Positions 22,763-34,000 of a DNA stretch of 64,000 nucleotides are shown piece after piece. Position numbers and translations under genes: made by a program. The stretch lies in contig NC_091973.1 of assembly GCF_036711975.1 (NCBI RefSeq), positions 5,952,001-6,016,000 on the forward strand. Reading direction: 5' to 3'. Position 1 is the stretch's first letter. Every line of letters begins with the position of its first letter. Under the pieces are notes generated by a model. That model had not been told where the DNA came from. It saw nothing but the letters and a program-made list of their open reading frames with translations, and did no database searches. Source of the stretch: Onthophagus taurus (lineage: Eukaryota; Arthropoda; Insecta; Coleoptera; Scarabaeidae).

Positions 22763-23935
22763 ATGATGGTTGCCGAAATCGTGGGACGTGGACAAAGTGG
22801 ATCCCCTGTAAACGGTGAACTACCACTGTTGAACTCCAGCATGCCTTCAAGTCACGGAAGGGACGCCCTTCTAGCCAGCCCATCGCCAAACGGAGATGCC
22901 TATCAACAAACGTACGGTATTGGCTCTCATCTGAAACAGAAGGAAATCCTTCCTCAGCGGAAACAACGCGAATTCACCCCGGAAAATAAAAAAGATGATA
23001 GCTACTGGGACCGGCGTCGTCGCAATAACGAAGCAGCAAAGAGATCTCGCGAGAAACGTCGCTTCAACGATATGGTCCTCGAACAAAGGGTTCTTGAACT
23101 GACCAACGAAAACGCAATCCTTAAAGCCCAACTTGAGACCATCCGTGAAGAATTTGGTATTTGCGGCGAGAAGATCGTTTGTCCAGAAAAGGTTCTCGCC
23201 AGCCTCCCGAACAAAGACCAAGTGCTCACTTACACTAAACGTCAGAAGTTGACCCATCCGGCGTTCTTTAGCTCACCAAGTCCAATCCCGACACCGGTTA
23301 TACATCAACCAGTGTTAACTTCGCCTCCACCTCAACCGATCTCTCTCCCTCAAGTTCACCCAACCATCCACCATGAACCTCCGTACAGAGAACTTGAATA
23401 CCATCCACAATTTTCCAGTTTCCCGCCTTATCATCATCCACAATCACACTCCCCAACGCCGTACGATAGTGGAAATAATGCCCTCAACCTCTCAAGATCC
23501 AGATCTAGAGGAAGACAATCCCCATACGAAGTGTCCAGCAATTCAGGAGATGAAAGCACACCTCTCGCCCTCACAACGTCCGAATTAAACAACAGTTTAC
23601 CGTTGAAACTTCGTCACAAGGTCCACTTAGGTGACAAAGACGCGGCGAGTGCGCTTTTATCCCTGCAAAACATTAAACAAGAACCTGGACCGAGATCGAG
23701 CCCACCGTGGGACGCCGAAGGTTCAAGTGACGAAAGGGATTCCGGGATTTCCCTTGGGGGCGAATGGACGACAGCAACCGCAGCAGCCGCCACCCTTCAA
23801 ACGCTTCAGAAACAATCCCAGTTAAGCCTGCGAGAACACACGGCCTCCGAACTGGAGCGCATCTCCTCGGAGGTGGCCATACTCAAGTCCATCATTAATA
23901 AGGACCAGAAAGAGATGGTTTCTAACCAGCAGTGA
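22763..23935 (+). CDS. vri: Vrille, bZIP transcription factor (NFIL3 family)
   Basis: The protein has 390 aa in one exon. Residues about 79-135 form the bZIP: DDSYWDRRRRNNEAAKRSRE basic region followed by a leucine zipper, with the vrille/NFIL3 signature KRRFNDMVLEQRVLELT. The segment after the zipper (GEKIVCPEKVLASLPNKDQV) is also typical of the family. The tail is rich in Pro/Ser/His and has a sumoylation-type IKQE at 304-307. In insects Vrille is a clock-controlled nuclear repressor of Clock and also acts in development. The first ATG of an ATG-ATG pair was chosen. The frame stays open back to the acceptor at 22745 (codons VLKQR), so an upstream exon could add N-terminal residues, as in flies where isoforms differ there. 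The large upstream repeat-rich region has no competing gene. Confidence 0.95.
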   Translation: MMVAEIVGRGQSGSPVNGELPLLNSSMPSSHGRDALLASPSPNGDAYQQTYGIGSHLKQKEILPQRKQREFTPENKKDDSYWDRRRRNNEAAKRSREKRRFNDMVLEQRVLELTNENAILKAQLETIREEFGICGEKIVCPEKVLASLPNKDQVLTYTKRQKLTHPAFFSSPSPIPTPVIHQPVLTSPPPQPISLPQVHPTIHHEPPYRELEYHPQFSSFPPYHHPQSHSPTPYDSGNNALNLSRSRSRGRQSPYEVSSNSGDESTPLALTTSELNNSLPLKLRHKVHLGDKDAASALLSLQNIKQEPGPRSSPPWDAEGSSDERDSGISLGGEWTTATAAAATLQTLQKQSQLSLREHTASELERISSEVAILKSIINKDQKEMVSNQQ

Positions 23936-24770
23936 ACGCGACGCACGGTGATAAATATGTCTTTGTGATTTGGTCAGCCGGTACCTGGATGGAAGGATGT
24001 GGACATATCGTTTTTACCCCCCTCGCTGACGTGTGCCGGTCATCATGTACCAGCTATTTATTGTGTTTAGGTTTTAAGTATTTATTTCTAAGGTCGCATT
24101 CTATTTCGCCTATGAACGGAGACGATATATTGCACAATTTATGGCCGCTTTTACATCCTATTAGCCGTTATTTTCTATGTAACAATTATCGTAACTGTTT
24201 CTTGGCTAGCTTTAGTGTCCCTTCACGATCAAAACTTGTAATCATCATCACCGACATCGCCGCGCCGATTTGTTATAGAAATTAACGTACCTATTTATTT
24301 CTCTTAGCTGGAAACGTGTGATTTTTTATTGTATTTATCTTCAAATACTTCTTATTTATGTATAAAGTGTATGTAATTTTTTTTGTTAACTGCTGCTGGT
24401 CAATCTCAGCGTATATGTTATCTCATATCGTATAATATTAAGGTATACAACATTTGCTGGAATATGTATTTTAAACGTCAGATGTAAAAAAACTCGTCAC
24501 TCGCAATTTCGGCCCGCTCCGTTTTCGCGTTATTTTTTTCGTCGAAGAACGAAAACGCGCCACGGAACGGAAGTAACCTTTTTTACAAAGCGAACGAGAT
24601 TATCAGAAAATCATTTACCGTAATTTTACCTTTTCGACCTGTAAATTATTACTCCAGCGTACTACTTTTAGTATGATAAAGAAAATATTCGTATATATTT
24701 TCATATTACCATTAAATGTATCCTACTTATTTCTTGAATAAAGATTTACATCATTTTATAACTTGGGAAT
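23936..24770 (+). other. vri: vrille 3' UTR
   Basis: It runs from the stop codon to just past the poly(A) signal. Several AUUUA-type motifs are seen (for example in CTATTTATTG near 24055 and CCTATTTATTTC near 24290), as expected for a short-lived rhythmic mRNA. That regulatory reading is inference. Confidence 0.6.
24737..24742 (+). terminator. vri: vrille polyadenylation signal AATAAA
   Basis: Canonical AATAAA about 800 nt after the vrille stop codon, in a T-rich context. It is the first good candidate downstream of the gene. Confidence 0.6.
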
Positions 24771-24779
24771 TGTTTTTCC

Positions 24780-26145
24780 TTATTATTTTTTGTTTTTCCA
24801 TTTCTCGGTGTGACGCATACATAAACACGGTAAGTAAGAAATAATTAAAAATAAAACGATAATTTTTTTATCAATATGTGGTAAAAATTGTGTCGTCATA
24901 CTTATTTTTTAAATCCCGTTTAATTTATTTATATAATCTAAAATCATCATTTTTATGAAAATTACTAAGACGGAAAATATGGTCAAACAGAAATTGTTGA
25001 AAAACAAAACATTAAATGCTTCATTGTTATATTGCGTCAGTATTGAAGCGAGATGGAAGTAATCGTGTTGTTCGACACACGTACAAACAGGCGTCTGCGT
25101 AAATATTTTCAAATTCCGTTCAAAACTCTGAACTCTAACCGCGTCCGGCTGCGGGAAGGTGAAACGCAAACTAATTTGTGTCCGATAATAAAAGGGGTTG
25201 GTTGTAACAAAACAGTGCCAAATTAGACATGTATTTCATTTGGCACTACTCCATTCAATTATTTCTTGTTTCATCAGCGTTACGTTGTTCGTTCTTCACT
25301 TACAAAAAAAAAAGAAATATTGTTTAACCGTTTACGAAACCGATTAACACAAACGTTTCGTTTTTGTAATAAAGCCTCACAATTACGTTCATTCGAATAA
25401 AAAAAGACTTCGTAATTCATTTACGATAACTTTATTATATATTAATTAGTAATTTATTCTTATTCACTCTACAAAATAATAAAAAAAAATAAAATAAAAT
25501 GTTATAATTTTTTTTGTAAATAAATAATTGTCGCGCCGGACGTTGGTTTGATATTCCGCGATTAATGTTTGCCGTAAATACGGCTTAACGTCCTTCGTAG
25601 AAGGTTAACGGTTCGTCGACTTCGCGGTTGCAGTTTGGCGTCTCAGATTTTTTTTCGGAAACGACTGCCACAGATTTTTTGGCAACCGGGCGACCACGGT
25701 GGACGAAAACGAGCGTCGAACGCAAAATAAATGACGCCCGAACGTTATTTTGCGAGAACGTTTATCTATTAAAAAAGAGAAGAAACGCGAGAAGAGGGAG
25801 AAAAAAAGTACCTCCTCGACTATGTTGCGCAACATTGCGCAGGGTCATGGATTGACGAAATATTTACAAATCGTGAGGCGGCAGCAGGGGATTCGAAAAT
25901 TACGCATCAATATGTTTGTTTAATTATCACTAAAAATTATCACTCGTGGGAAAATTAAAACTATTTTATTTTAAATTTTAAAATCTTTTTATTTAATAAT
26001 AAATAATTTGCGAAAATCATCCTATGTTTCTTGTTCTCCCTCCAACACTCTTACAAAATCTTAAAGTCACTCCTCTACTCCAGCCCATTTTCGTACTTTA
26101 TACCTACTTTCACCATCATCTTCTCCAGCTTCAACTCCTCTCTGA
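24780..26145. other. Gene-free region downstream of vrille
   Basis: A+T-rich with one CpG-rich patch (25530-25850). A short hairpin, AGTGCCAAAT (25214-25223) with its inverse at 25238-25247, is present. No coding sequence recognised. Confidence 0.4.
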
Positions 26146-26149
26146 ATAT

Positions 26150-27545
26150 CTAAGTTCTTCTGGAGTATATCTGCTAGACTACAGTAGGGCCTTTGATCCT
26201 ATGATTGACAGTATCAAAGGCCCGACTGTAGTCTAGCAGAACCAATCCAGTAAGCCTATTTTGATCACTATATGTCATCAACTATATGCAACTATAATAA
26301 ATTTATCAACAAATTCCAAAATTTGATAATTCATAATTTTTTCTAATACTTTAGACAAAACAGGTAAAATACTAATTGGCAAAGGTGTTACCAAAGATTT
26401 CTTCCAACATTTTGGAAAGATTGACCTCGATAAGCATATATTAATAGTATGTGTGACGAATATGTATCATCACAACCGGGAGTTCATCATATCCCACACT
26501 GCCAGATTTGATATTTAACAAATGCCCCGCTACAATATGCTCAGAGACAGGCGCAAAAGCAAACAATTCATTAAAGGTAGACTTTTTCGTAGTAGTATAA
26601 GTCTGAATTAAGTCTGGATCAACGATCAATGAGTTTTCAGCAGCTTGTAAAAAATTATCATTAATGCCTTCAACGTTATTCAAATGTTGTGGAACTACCT
26701 GCTCTTTTGATTTAATAACATTCAGATGTCTCAGTGATATCGCGAGATCCCTGGAAATTTTATTTTTACATGATTCATAATAAGCCTTCTGCTCGGTCTT
26801 TATAAAAGATTTATATTCATTAAGTGCTAGTTCAGTTTTAGATTTTTTGAATTTGTTGTAAAGACCATCTCTAAGTCTAATCATGTCTCTAAGCAGGGGA
26901 GTAAGCCAGGGGGCAGATTTTTTACTAAGCCTTACCGTCTTTACGGGTGCATGAGCATCAAATAATGCTAAAATTAAACGGTTAAAGTACTGTAATTTCA
27001 CATCAACTTCATCAATTCATCAGATCCAACGTGAAAAAATTCAAGTTAAATGTAGCAAAATCTGATCACCGGGCTCCTCCCCTCGTCCGGAACACTAAGG
27101 CAAAAATGTATCAATTCATGATCAGCAAGGTCATGAAGAGACTTAAGTGATAAAGCACAACATCAATGAGCGGCTCAGTAGCAGGTGTAATGCGAGTTGG
27201 TTCATTAACAAGCTGCTACAAACCATAACTTCAAGTATCTCCGAAAAACCAACGGCGTGACCATGACTGGGATTCATCAAATCAATATTAAATCTCCAGC
27301 ACATATCAACTCATCACACTGCGGTATGAGCAAAGATAAAGTTTCATCAAACGAATCAAAAAATTCACTACAAGTACCTGATATTTTTTAAAATGACTGA
27401 AATCTACAACTGTTCTAAATGCTCAAAACTGGGAACACCAAGTCTATGAAACTTATAGTAAGCCTTAATGTATATATCAACACCACCGCCAATAACAGAT
27501 ATATTTATAATGTCAGTTTTGTTTTGAAAAATTAGGATACATCGA
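26150..27545 (-). mobile_element. Jockey-like LINE, endonuclease to RT part, decayed
   Basis: Reading on the minus strand from about 27545 gives endonuclease-domain pieces (GGGVDIYIKAYYKFHRLG, with stops and frameshifts). An uninterrupted 186-codon frame (27001-26441) follows, covering the endonuclease-RT linker, with KTVRLSKKSAPWLTPLLRD and later HLLNIKSGSVGYDE. Broken RT pieces end in LVLLDYSRAFDTV (about 26240-26200). It terminates in a short inverted duplication of the RT core. Both ends are missing. Confidence 0.8.
26170..26240. repeat. 28-bp inverted duplication of the LINE RT core
   Basis: 26170-26197 and 26213-26240 are inverse copies (one mismatch) around a 15-nt spacer, and each encodes LDYSRAFD on its own strand. 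This looks like a twin-priming or template-switch inversion junction. Confidence 0.75.
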
Positions 27546-27639
27546 AGTAAATAGAGAGGAAAATAACGAAAACATATGTTATATTTCCATAAAACACCTT
27601 CTATGAGCTTTTCTTTTATAATTTTTCAGGGGACAATCT

Positions 27640-28620
27640 CTTTTTAAAGACCAGCAGTAATCTGCCATCATGTCACAATCCCATCGACTCATACCTTTCC
27701 TCCATCACTTTTAAATCCTGGTGGAATCGCTCTCACTGTTCCTGACTATAATTTCCTAAATTATCCGGAAATGTATCCAGGGATAGTGTAACTTAATACT
27801 CATATTTGCTCCTAGAGTCTATATTTTGTACAATTTCTGCATAATTTGGTGCTTTATGAAATTTTCGACTACCAACACAAAACTTTTCCAAGCTTTAATA
27901 TCCGGAGCAGTCATAACTTTAATAAAATCTGTGTCTTTCATCAATTGCCGTATTTGCGGACCATAAAATATTCCACCTTTCTACTTTTCCATACTAAGCT
28001 TCGGAAATTTTCTACAAATGTAATTAAAAAAATCTCCTTCCTTGTTTACAAATTTCTTTATCATTCCTAATTTAATATGTAATGGTGGAAGTATGATTTT
28101 GTCTCTGCTCACCAACAGCTCCCTTATGACATTGGCTTTACCAACAGTTAAAGAATTTCTTACAGGCCAAACATCTTGTTCCCAATGAAGTTGGTTTGCC
28201 CACTTTGTTGACCAAGTAAAAAATTAACGATTTTCAAATCCACACAGATCAGCCGTTGATGCTCCGAGTAATTAATTTTTTCTAAAACTACTTTCACATT
28301 TTCATATTCTTCTTTGCATTTTGTTGAATGGGCAATTGGAATTGATACAAATTTATTTCCATTGTGCAATAAGACACATTTTAAACATCTTTTACAACTG
28401 CCAATAAAAAGGCGCCACTCAGTAGGCTTGTATTCTTTTAAACCCATGTCTAGAAGCAGCTCGCAATATGATTACAGTACACCAGTCCTTCATTTTCACT
28501 AAAAAATTGTAATTACTCACTTTCTCGCGTTCGGTATCCTTGTTTTGATAAATTAAGATCACTGAGTTCATTTTGAGAACATTTTGAGGGTTTCACCCTC
28601 ATGTTTTAAAAGACAAGAGA
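27640..28620 (-). pseudogene. Decayed copy of a repetitive, mobile-type insect gene family
   Basis: The best frame (28447-28160) contains PTEWRLFIGSCKRCLKCVLL, NGNKFVSIPIAHS and LICVDLKIVNFLLGQQSGQT. Further downstream in broken frames come pieces such as MMADYCWSLKRDC (about 27655). I know these motifs from a multi-copy uncharacterised protein family found in insects and cnidarians that is spread like a mobile element. Its biochemical activity is not known to me. Frameshifts and stops show this copy is dead. Confidence 0.6.
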
Positions 28621-28624
28621 AATA

Positions 28625-29845
28625 TATTAGAATGGACATTCAGTAATTGAAACAAAACATACTATATAATAAATACAACTTATCCAGATTCACGTGTAAG
28701 TACTTCAATATTGTCAAGTAACTGCGGTCTCAGCTGTTCTGCGGAGCAAGGAGTCAGAGAATGGGGATCACGTGATGTTTGTATGCGCGAAAAAGTTGCG
28801 CAGAAGCGTAATCATGACTGGGAAAATACATTTTATTACTAACAAGCCGATTATTAAAATATAAGATGTAAAAATCATAAAAAACAAGTACTTTCATGAA
28901 TATATTCTATCATATGTTGTAGAGCTGCGTAATTTCATGCACCCATCTTTTTTTCTAGTAACCAAAACATCCAGGGAGTTTGCAATTCCCTTTTCTATGA
29001 TAAATTTAATCATTGAGAGCTGCCAGATCACAAAGGTGTCATCCACATAACTATGCTATTACTTTAGTTTCTACGGATTCTTCCATAACAAACATCTCCA
29101 TATAGAAATTGACAATTACTTACCCTTCCAGTTGAAATATGCCCTTCGGGATGCGTTTCTGGCACTGACCAAATTTGTGGAATTCACTTTCTTGATATAT
29201 ATAAACATGTATTATTAAAATGTTTGAAAATTTTTGGATGACGTGGACGATGAATGTTTTGTACCGTGAAATACCGATGACGATCCATCGTGATATGAGA
29301 AACTACCAAATATATACTCGAGGGACAAATGTGGGCGAGGTTTACATAAATATATATTTGATTGCCAACAAAAAGTTTTTACATATATACGTGTAGAAGT
29401 TAGTGTAATAATACAGAAGAAGAAAACTTTTAGAGGTATTGATTATCGCTGAGTTAAAATGTTAGTAGTATGTTATTGACATGTCGTAAAACTTGGGTTA
29501 TGTCGCAAAGAAAAATGTCAGAATGAACGTGTAGCTATGAAATGTGTGTGTAAGAGGTACACGACCTACTAAAAACAAACTTTTTCATACATTCGATTAT
29601 GAGTATAGGCATTAATAGTATTTATTAATTAATATATTTTAAATTTAATTCCATTATAACATTTTTAATCCCATTATTTCGTGTATGTATGTCACATCCG
29701 TTTTTACAAAAGATTCTCGACAATGCTTTTTTTTATTAAAGCCCACCACCATGTCTGTTTATTGTTAGGTAAAGTTTATTATCACCGAATATGACAAAAA
29801 TTTTTTCAAATATTAATAAAATCCATTTTTGAAAGGTAGTGTTGT
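28625..29845. other. Gene-free region
   Basis: Nothing recognisable as coding. E-box CACGTG motifs occur near 28690 and 28770. Confidence 0.4.
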
Positions 29846-29851
29846 AAAATA

Positions 29852-30791
29852 ATGGTGAATTACAATAAATTTATTATTTTTGTATTACCCATTTTATTCA
29901 TTATTTTGCAGGTAAGTTAAACTTTGTTGTGTGTCTAATTTTACAATTTAAATCATTTTAGGATGCCTCCCCAATTTTTAAATCAAAATTACACAAAGAA
30001 ATTTGTCCGAAATATAAGTAAAGTTTGTATAATCCCAATAAATAAATATGTTATTGTTTTTTTTTGTTATAGTGCGCAATTAATAAATTTATTTAGCATG
30101 ATGTGTACAAATATAGCAAATGGAACAAATACAACATTGAGAGATGCTTGTATTGGATGTTTTCAAAGTGCAACTACCACAACCTCCCAACCATCAATAG
30201 CTTCTATAATAGCATGTGCGAATATATATGCATCTAATACGAATTATTCGTCGTGTTTTAACATTTTACCTGTATTTAAATTCAAAATTTATAGAAACAT
30301 CGTTACTAAATCGTTTATTTTAGCCAACCACTGTTGTTTTCACTCCAGGAATAGATCCGAGAATAAAAAGATCCCCCATACAATGCAACACAGAATATTG
30401 TCAATTTGCGAGGTGCATAAGAAGTGTTAATGCTAACATATTGATTTCAAGATGTTACAACGAATCAAGATTAATTAATCCAGCGGTTTCAGCAGTGCAA
30501 CAAGTTAATCTTTATAAGAATATTACAGCTTGTATTTTAGCGAGAGCGAGATGTTCTTCGGTAAATCCGATAACTGGGCAACCACAGAATGGAAGATATC
30601 AAACGATTACGAGTACGGACCACTTCGGGAAGACCACTCAAAGAACGACGACTTATTACTATTCTTTACAAATCTCATTATCCGGTGAATTACGAATTGT
30701 CGCCCTACCAAACGCTGTGGCTTCACAAAATGGATTTTGTGCCACTCAGTCTAGTTTACAGGAAGCTAATTGGATGACTTTTACTTGCTAA
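29852..30791 (+). CDS. Secreted Cys-rich protein, four exons, function unknown
   Basis: Exons 29852-29911, 29962-30017, 30073-30271 and 30324-30791 join to 783 nt, 260 aa. Introns are very short (50-55 bp) with GT/AG ends; the third donor (CCT|GTATTT) is weak. Exon 1 is almost exactly a signal peptide (MVNYNKFIIFVLPILFIILQ). The mature part has many cysteines in spaced groups (CIGCF, IIACANIY, CNTEYCQFARCI, SRCY) and ends with a Cys at the last residue, suggesting a disulfide-bonded extracellular fold. A dibasic-type site (RIKRSP) precedes the second Cys group. I do not recognise the family. The gene ends less than 300 bp before the start of the Sec23ip gene on the same strand. Confidence 0.7.
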
Positions 30792-30831
30792 ATTATTTAT
30801 CTATTAATGTACATTTAAATATATTATTTAA

Positions 30832-30837
30832 AATAAA
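30832..30837 (+). terminator. Polyadenylation signal of the secreted Cys-rich gene
   Basis: AATAAA 41 nt after the TAA stop; a second overlapping AATAAA follows directly. Confidence 0.6.
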
Positions 30838-31050
30838 ATAAACTACATACATCCATCTTTTAACTGTATCCTCAAGTTACAATGAAAATTTAAAGTTAAT
30901 TAAACTGAATTGAGATGGCGCTAGTTGTTTGCTGCGGTTTAAATTTTAATACATAGATGGCGATAATTGATTGACCGAATGTTTTGGAGGTGATTAAATA
31001 AGACATAACGTGGCGAATAGCTTACAAAGTTTTTATTTTTGCGAAGAAAA

Positions 31051-34000
31051 ATGCAAAACGACCCGGGAAAATCCATCAAAAATTCGCTTTTTAATCCAAA
31101 TGTAACTGGCAGCACATACGAGGACTTCGCCCAACATGCTATGATTTTTCCTGCACAAGCACCATCTGTTTCACCTTCATATACAGAACAAGGTAATAAT
31201 AAAAACCATTCTATTAGTAATATTATTTATTATTTGTATTATTGATTAAATTTTAAGTTGTAGATAATAATAAGTTTATATAAATATGTTTTAAAGAGGC
31301 GTGCGACTTCCAGAAGGCCCTCGATATGTTGGTAAATCTAAAGAACCTTTTCGTTTTTGTCTTATAATAAAATAAATAATTATTATTATTATTACAACCA
31401 ACAAGATAACCCCCAATGCAATAGCTGATGCAAATCCAGCACTTAGAGGTGCACCTAAAATCAAATCAAAGGAAAATTCAATTTCTTCAAGAATAATAAT
31501 GTAAATAATGTAATAATAATATGTGATGTGCACCGGATTTTTATACTCCCATTGGCTTTTTTCAACAAGTGCTTTATGAACAATAAAAGGATCATTTATC
31601 TCCTCCCATCAAGGAAATCAACAAGAGGTACTCATCTCAAAATCTCACACTTCTATCTCAAAATAAATATGCCGCCTTAGTGGATGTTTCTGATGAGAGC
31701 AATGAACCTAGTACTTTGACTTCAAACAACCCTAATAATAAAGATTTTTTTATCCATAGTACTGGATAAAATAGGACTTGAAAGCAAACACAAAACAGTT
31801 TCACTACTACATACAAAAATTCAAGTCACCAAATTCTACAAAGAAAATAAAATTCCATTCCATACCTGTCCATACCCTCAATCAAGAAATCAAATCCGAA
31901 TTGAATCAACTAAACCTACCAGTCATAACAGTCATGAGGTTGCTCAATAAGTCGAAATACCCCATACCTTTATGCGCAGTAGACCTAGAAACCACAGAGA
32001 ATGCCAAAGAAATCTATCAAGTCAAGGAAATTTCCAACGCAATCAACAATGAGCCCTAGATGCAAAAAACACTAACTGCAAAAAACTTCAAGCTGATCCA
32101 CCAAAGTGTGCCAATTGTGGCCAAGATCATCCAGCAAGCTATCGAGGCTGTAAAATTCACATGAAATATCAGAACAAATACCATCAAACAACTTCAGTCT
32201 ATCTTGCTCAAAAAACCCAGAGCTCACAAGCAATACCTCAAACAAAGACTAATATCAGGAGCTATGCATCGACAGTAAAAAGCACGCTTGCTCCAACTCA
32301 AGTAGAGAATCAACCAAACCAACAACAATCCTCAGAATCACAGGCACCTCTCCTATCTGCCATTTAATTCACGACTAATCTAACAATCATACACAACCTA
32401 ACCTGAATTTCAACGCCAATGGTATTAAAAAACAACGAACTCTTCTTATTGCTTATTAATTCAACACCATCAATTTAGCTGTAAAACCACCGCTATTGAA
32501 GTAATGGCAATAGTAATTCAAACAAACAACTCAACTCCAGTTAATATCATATGTGGATACAAACAACCTAACAAAAAACTGCTAGAAACTGACATAAGTT
32601 CAATGCTGAGTAGCTCTATACCTACCCTACTTATAGGAGATTTTAATAGTAAGAATAAGCTCTGGGGGGATAATCCATCGGGACTGAATTTGGAATTATT
32701 AGCAACCAAGTACGGTTTTCAAGTCCAATCGATTTTACCTACTTTCCATATAGAAACGACTATCAACCGGATATTTTAGATATAGTAATAACCAAAAATT
32801 TTACCATCCAGTTAAATCTGTGTGTAATTCCGACCTAAAATTCCTAAGCTGATCAATGGATTCATCAACTAGGCAGAGTTTGGAGACTCACTCAAAATCA
32901 AGAATTTAACTTTTCAACATCAGCTACTCCGAACGAGTTAGATACAAAAATCCGCTCACTGACTTCAAAGATTAAGAAAGCAGCTGTCTCTTCAACGAAA
33001 CCCTTCAAAAGGAATCCTACAAGTAATTACAACCTTCCCCCTAAAAGCATCTTAGACCTAATCAAGAAAAAACGGAGGGTTGGGTTGAGTTTCTGGGTTC
33101 TGGTAACTCAGAAATAAAAACTACACTGAATAGACTAACTCATACAATTTCTCAGGAACTAGATTCCTATAGAATTGTGGTTAAGTAACATACCACACCA
33201 TATTGAACGAGGGGTAATTTAGAAATAATATTTAATAATCCATATACATCACATAAAACAACCAACAGATTTAATTATGGTAATATTATATTCATGCATC
33301 CGACGATTTCTTCCTGAAGATGAGGACTAGTTCCTCGAAACATGTAGAAAGATAAATAAAGAATGACATCGTTGAAGTATAAATAACTGACCTTCACTTC
33401 CAACATAGACACGATGTTAAGAAATCACAAAAATAATTACAATTATAGAAAACTCATCGAAAGTTAATAACGCAGACATATGAAGAAATACCTACCCTAT
33501 TAGTCAATGAAACACCAGTATTCTCGGACGAAGACAAAGCCAAATATTACTATTATTAAAAAAAATATTCGTCACATTACCACAATCCAACAATATAATG
33601 AATCCCATCTACTAACTTCAGCAACTACCGAGACCGACAGAATGTCAGTAGAAGAAAGGAAGGTAGAAATAGCATATCTCGCCATTAAAAAAGCACCAGG
33701 GTTAGATCAGATACTTAATATAGTCATAAAACAACCTTCCGGAGAAACTACCGAGTCACATCACAGGAATTTTTAATCGCTGTCTGGAAATTGGTTACTA
33801 CGCAAATCCTAATGTTTAGAAAGACAGGCAAAATCAATACAGACCCAGCCAATCTCATCCTTATCTAAGCTATTCGAACGAGTCATCCATCATCGACTAC
33901 AAGAAGAGTTAAGCCTCCTCAAAATAATCCCAAACATCCAGTACGGATTTAGAAAGGGACACTCCACGGTTTATCAACTGGCAAGAGTAGCGGAATATAT

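Noticed and set aside
22871-23257. 128-aa minus-strand frame and other frames over vrille
   Set aside because: They are antisense shadows of the vrille exon, whose bZIP domain identifies the true strand.
25214-25247. Hairpin with TTTGGCACT, resembling a miR-96/263 seed
   Set aside because: Only 10 bp pair and the flanks do not; a miRNA precursor would need about 22 paired bases around the mature sequence.
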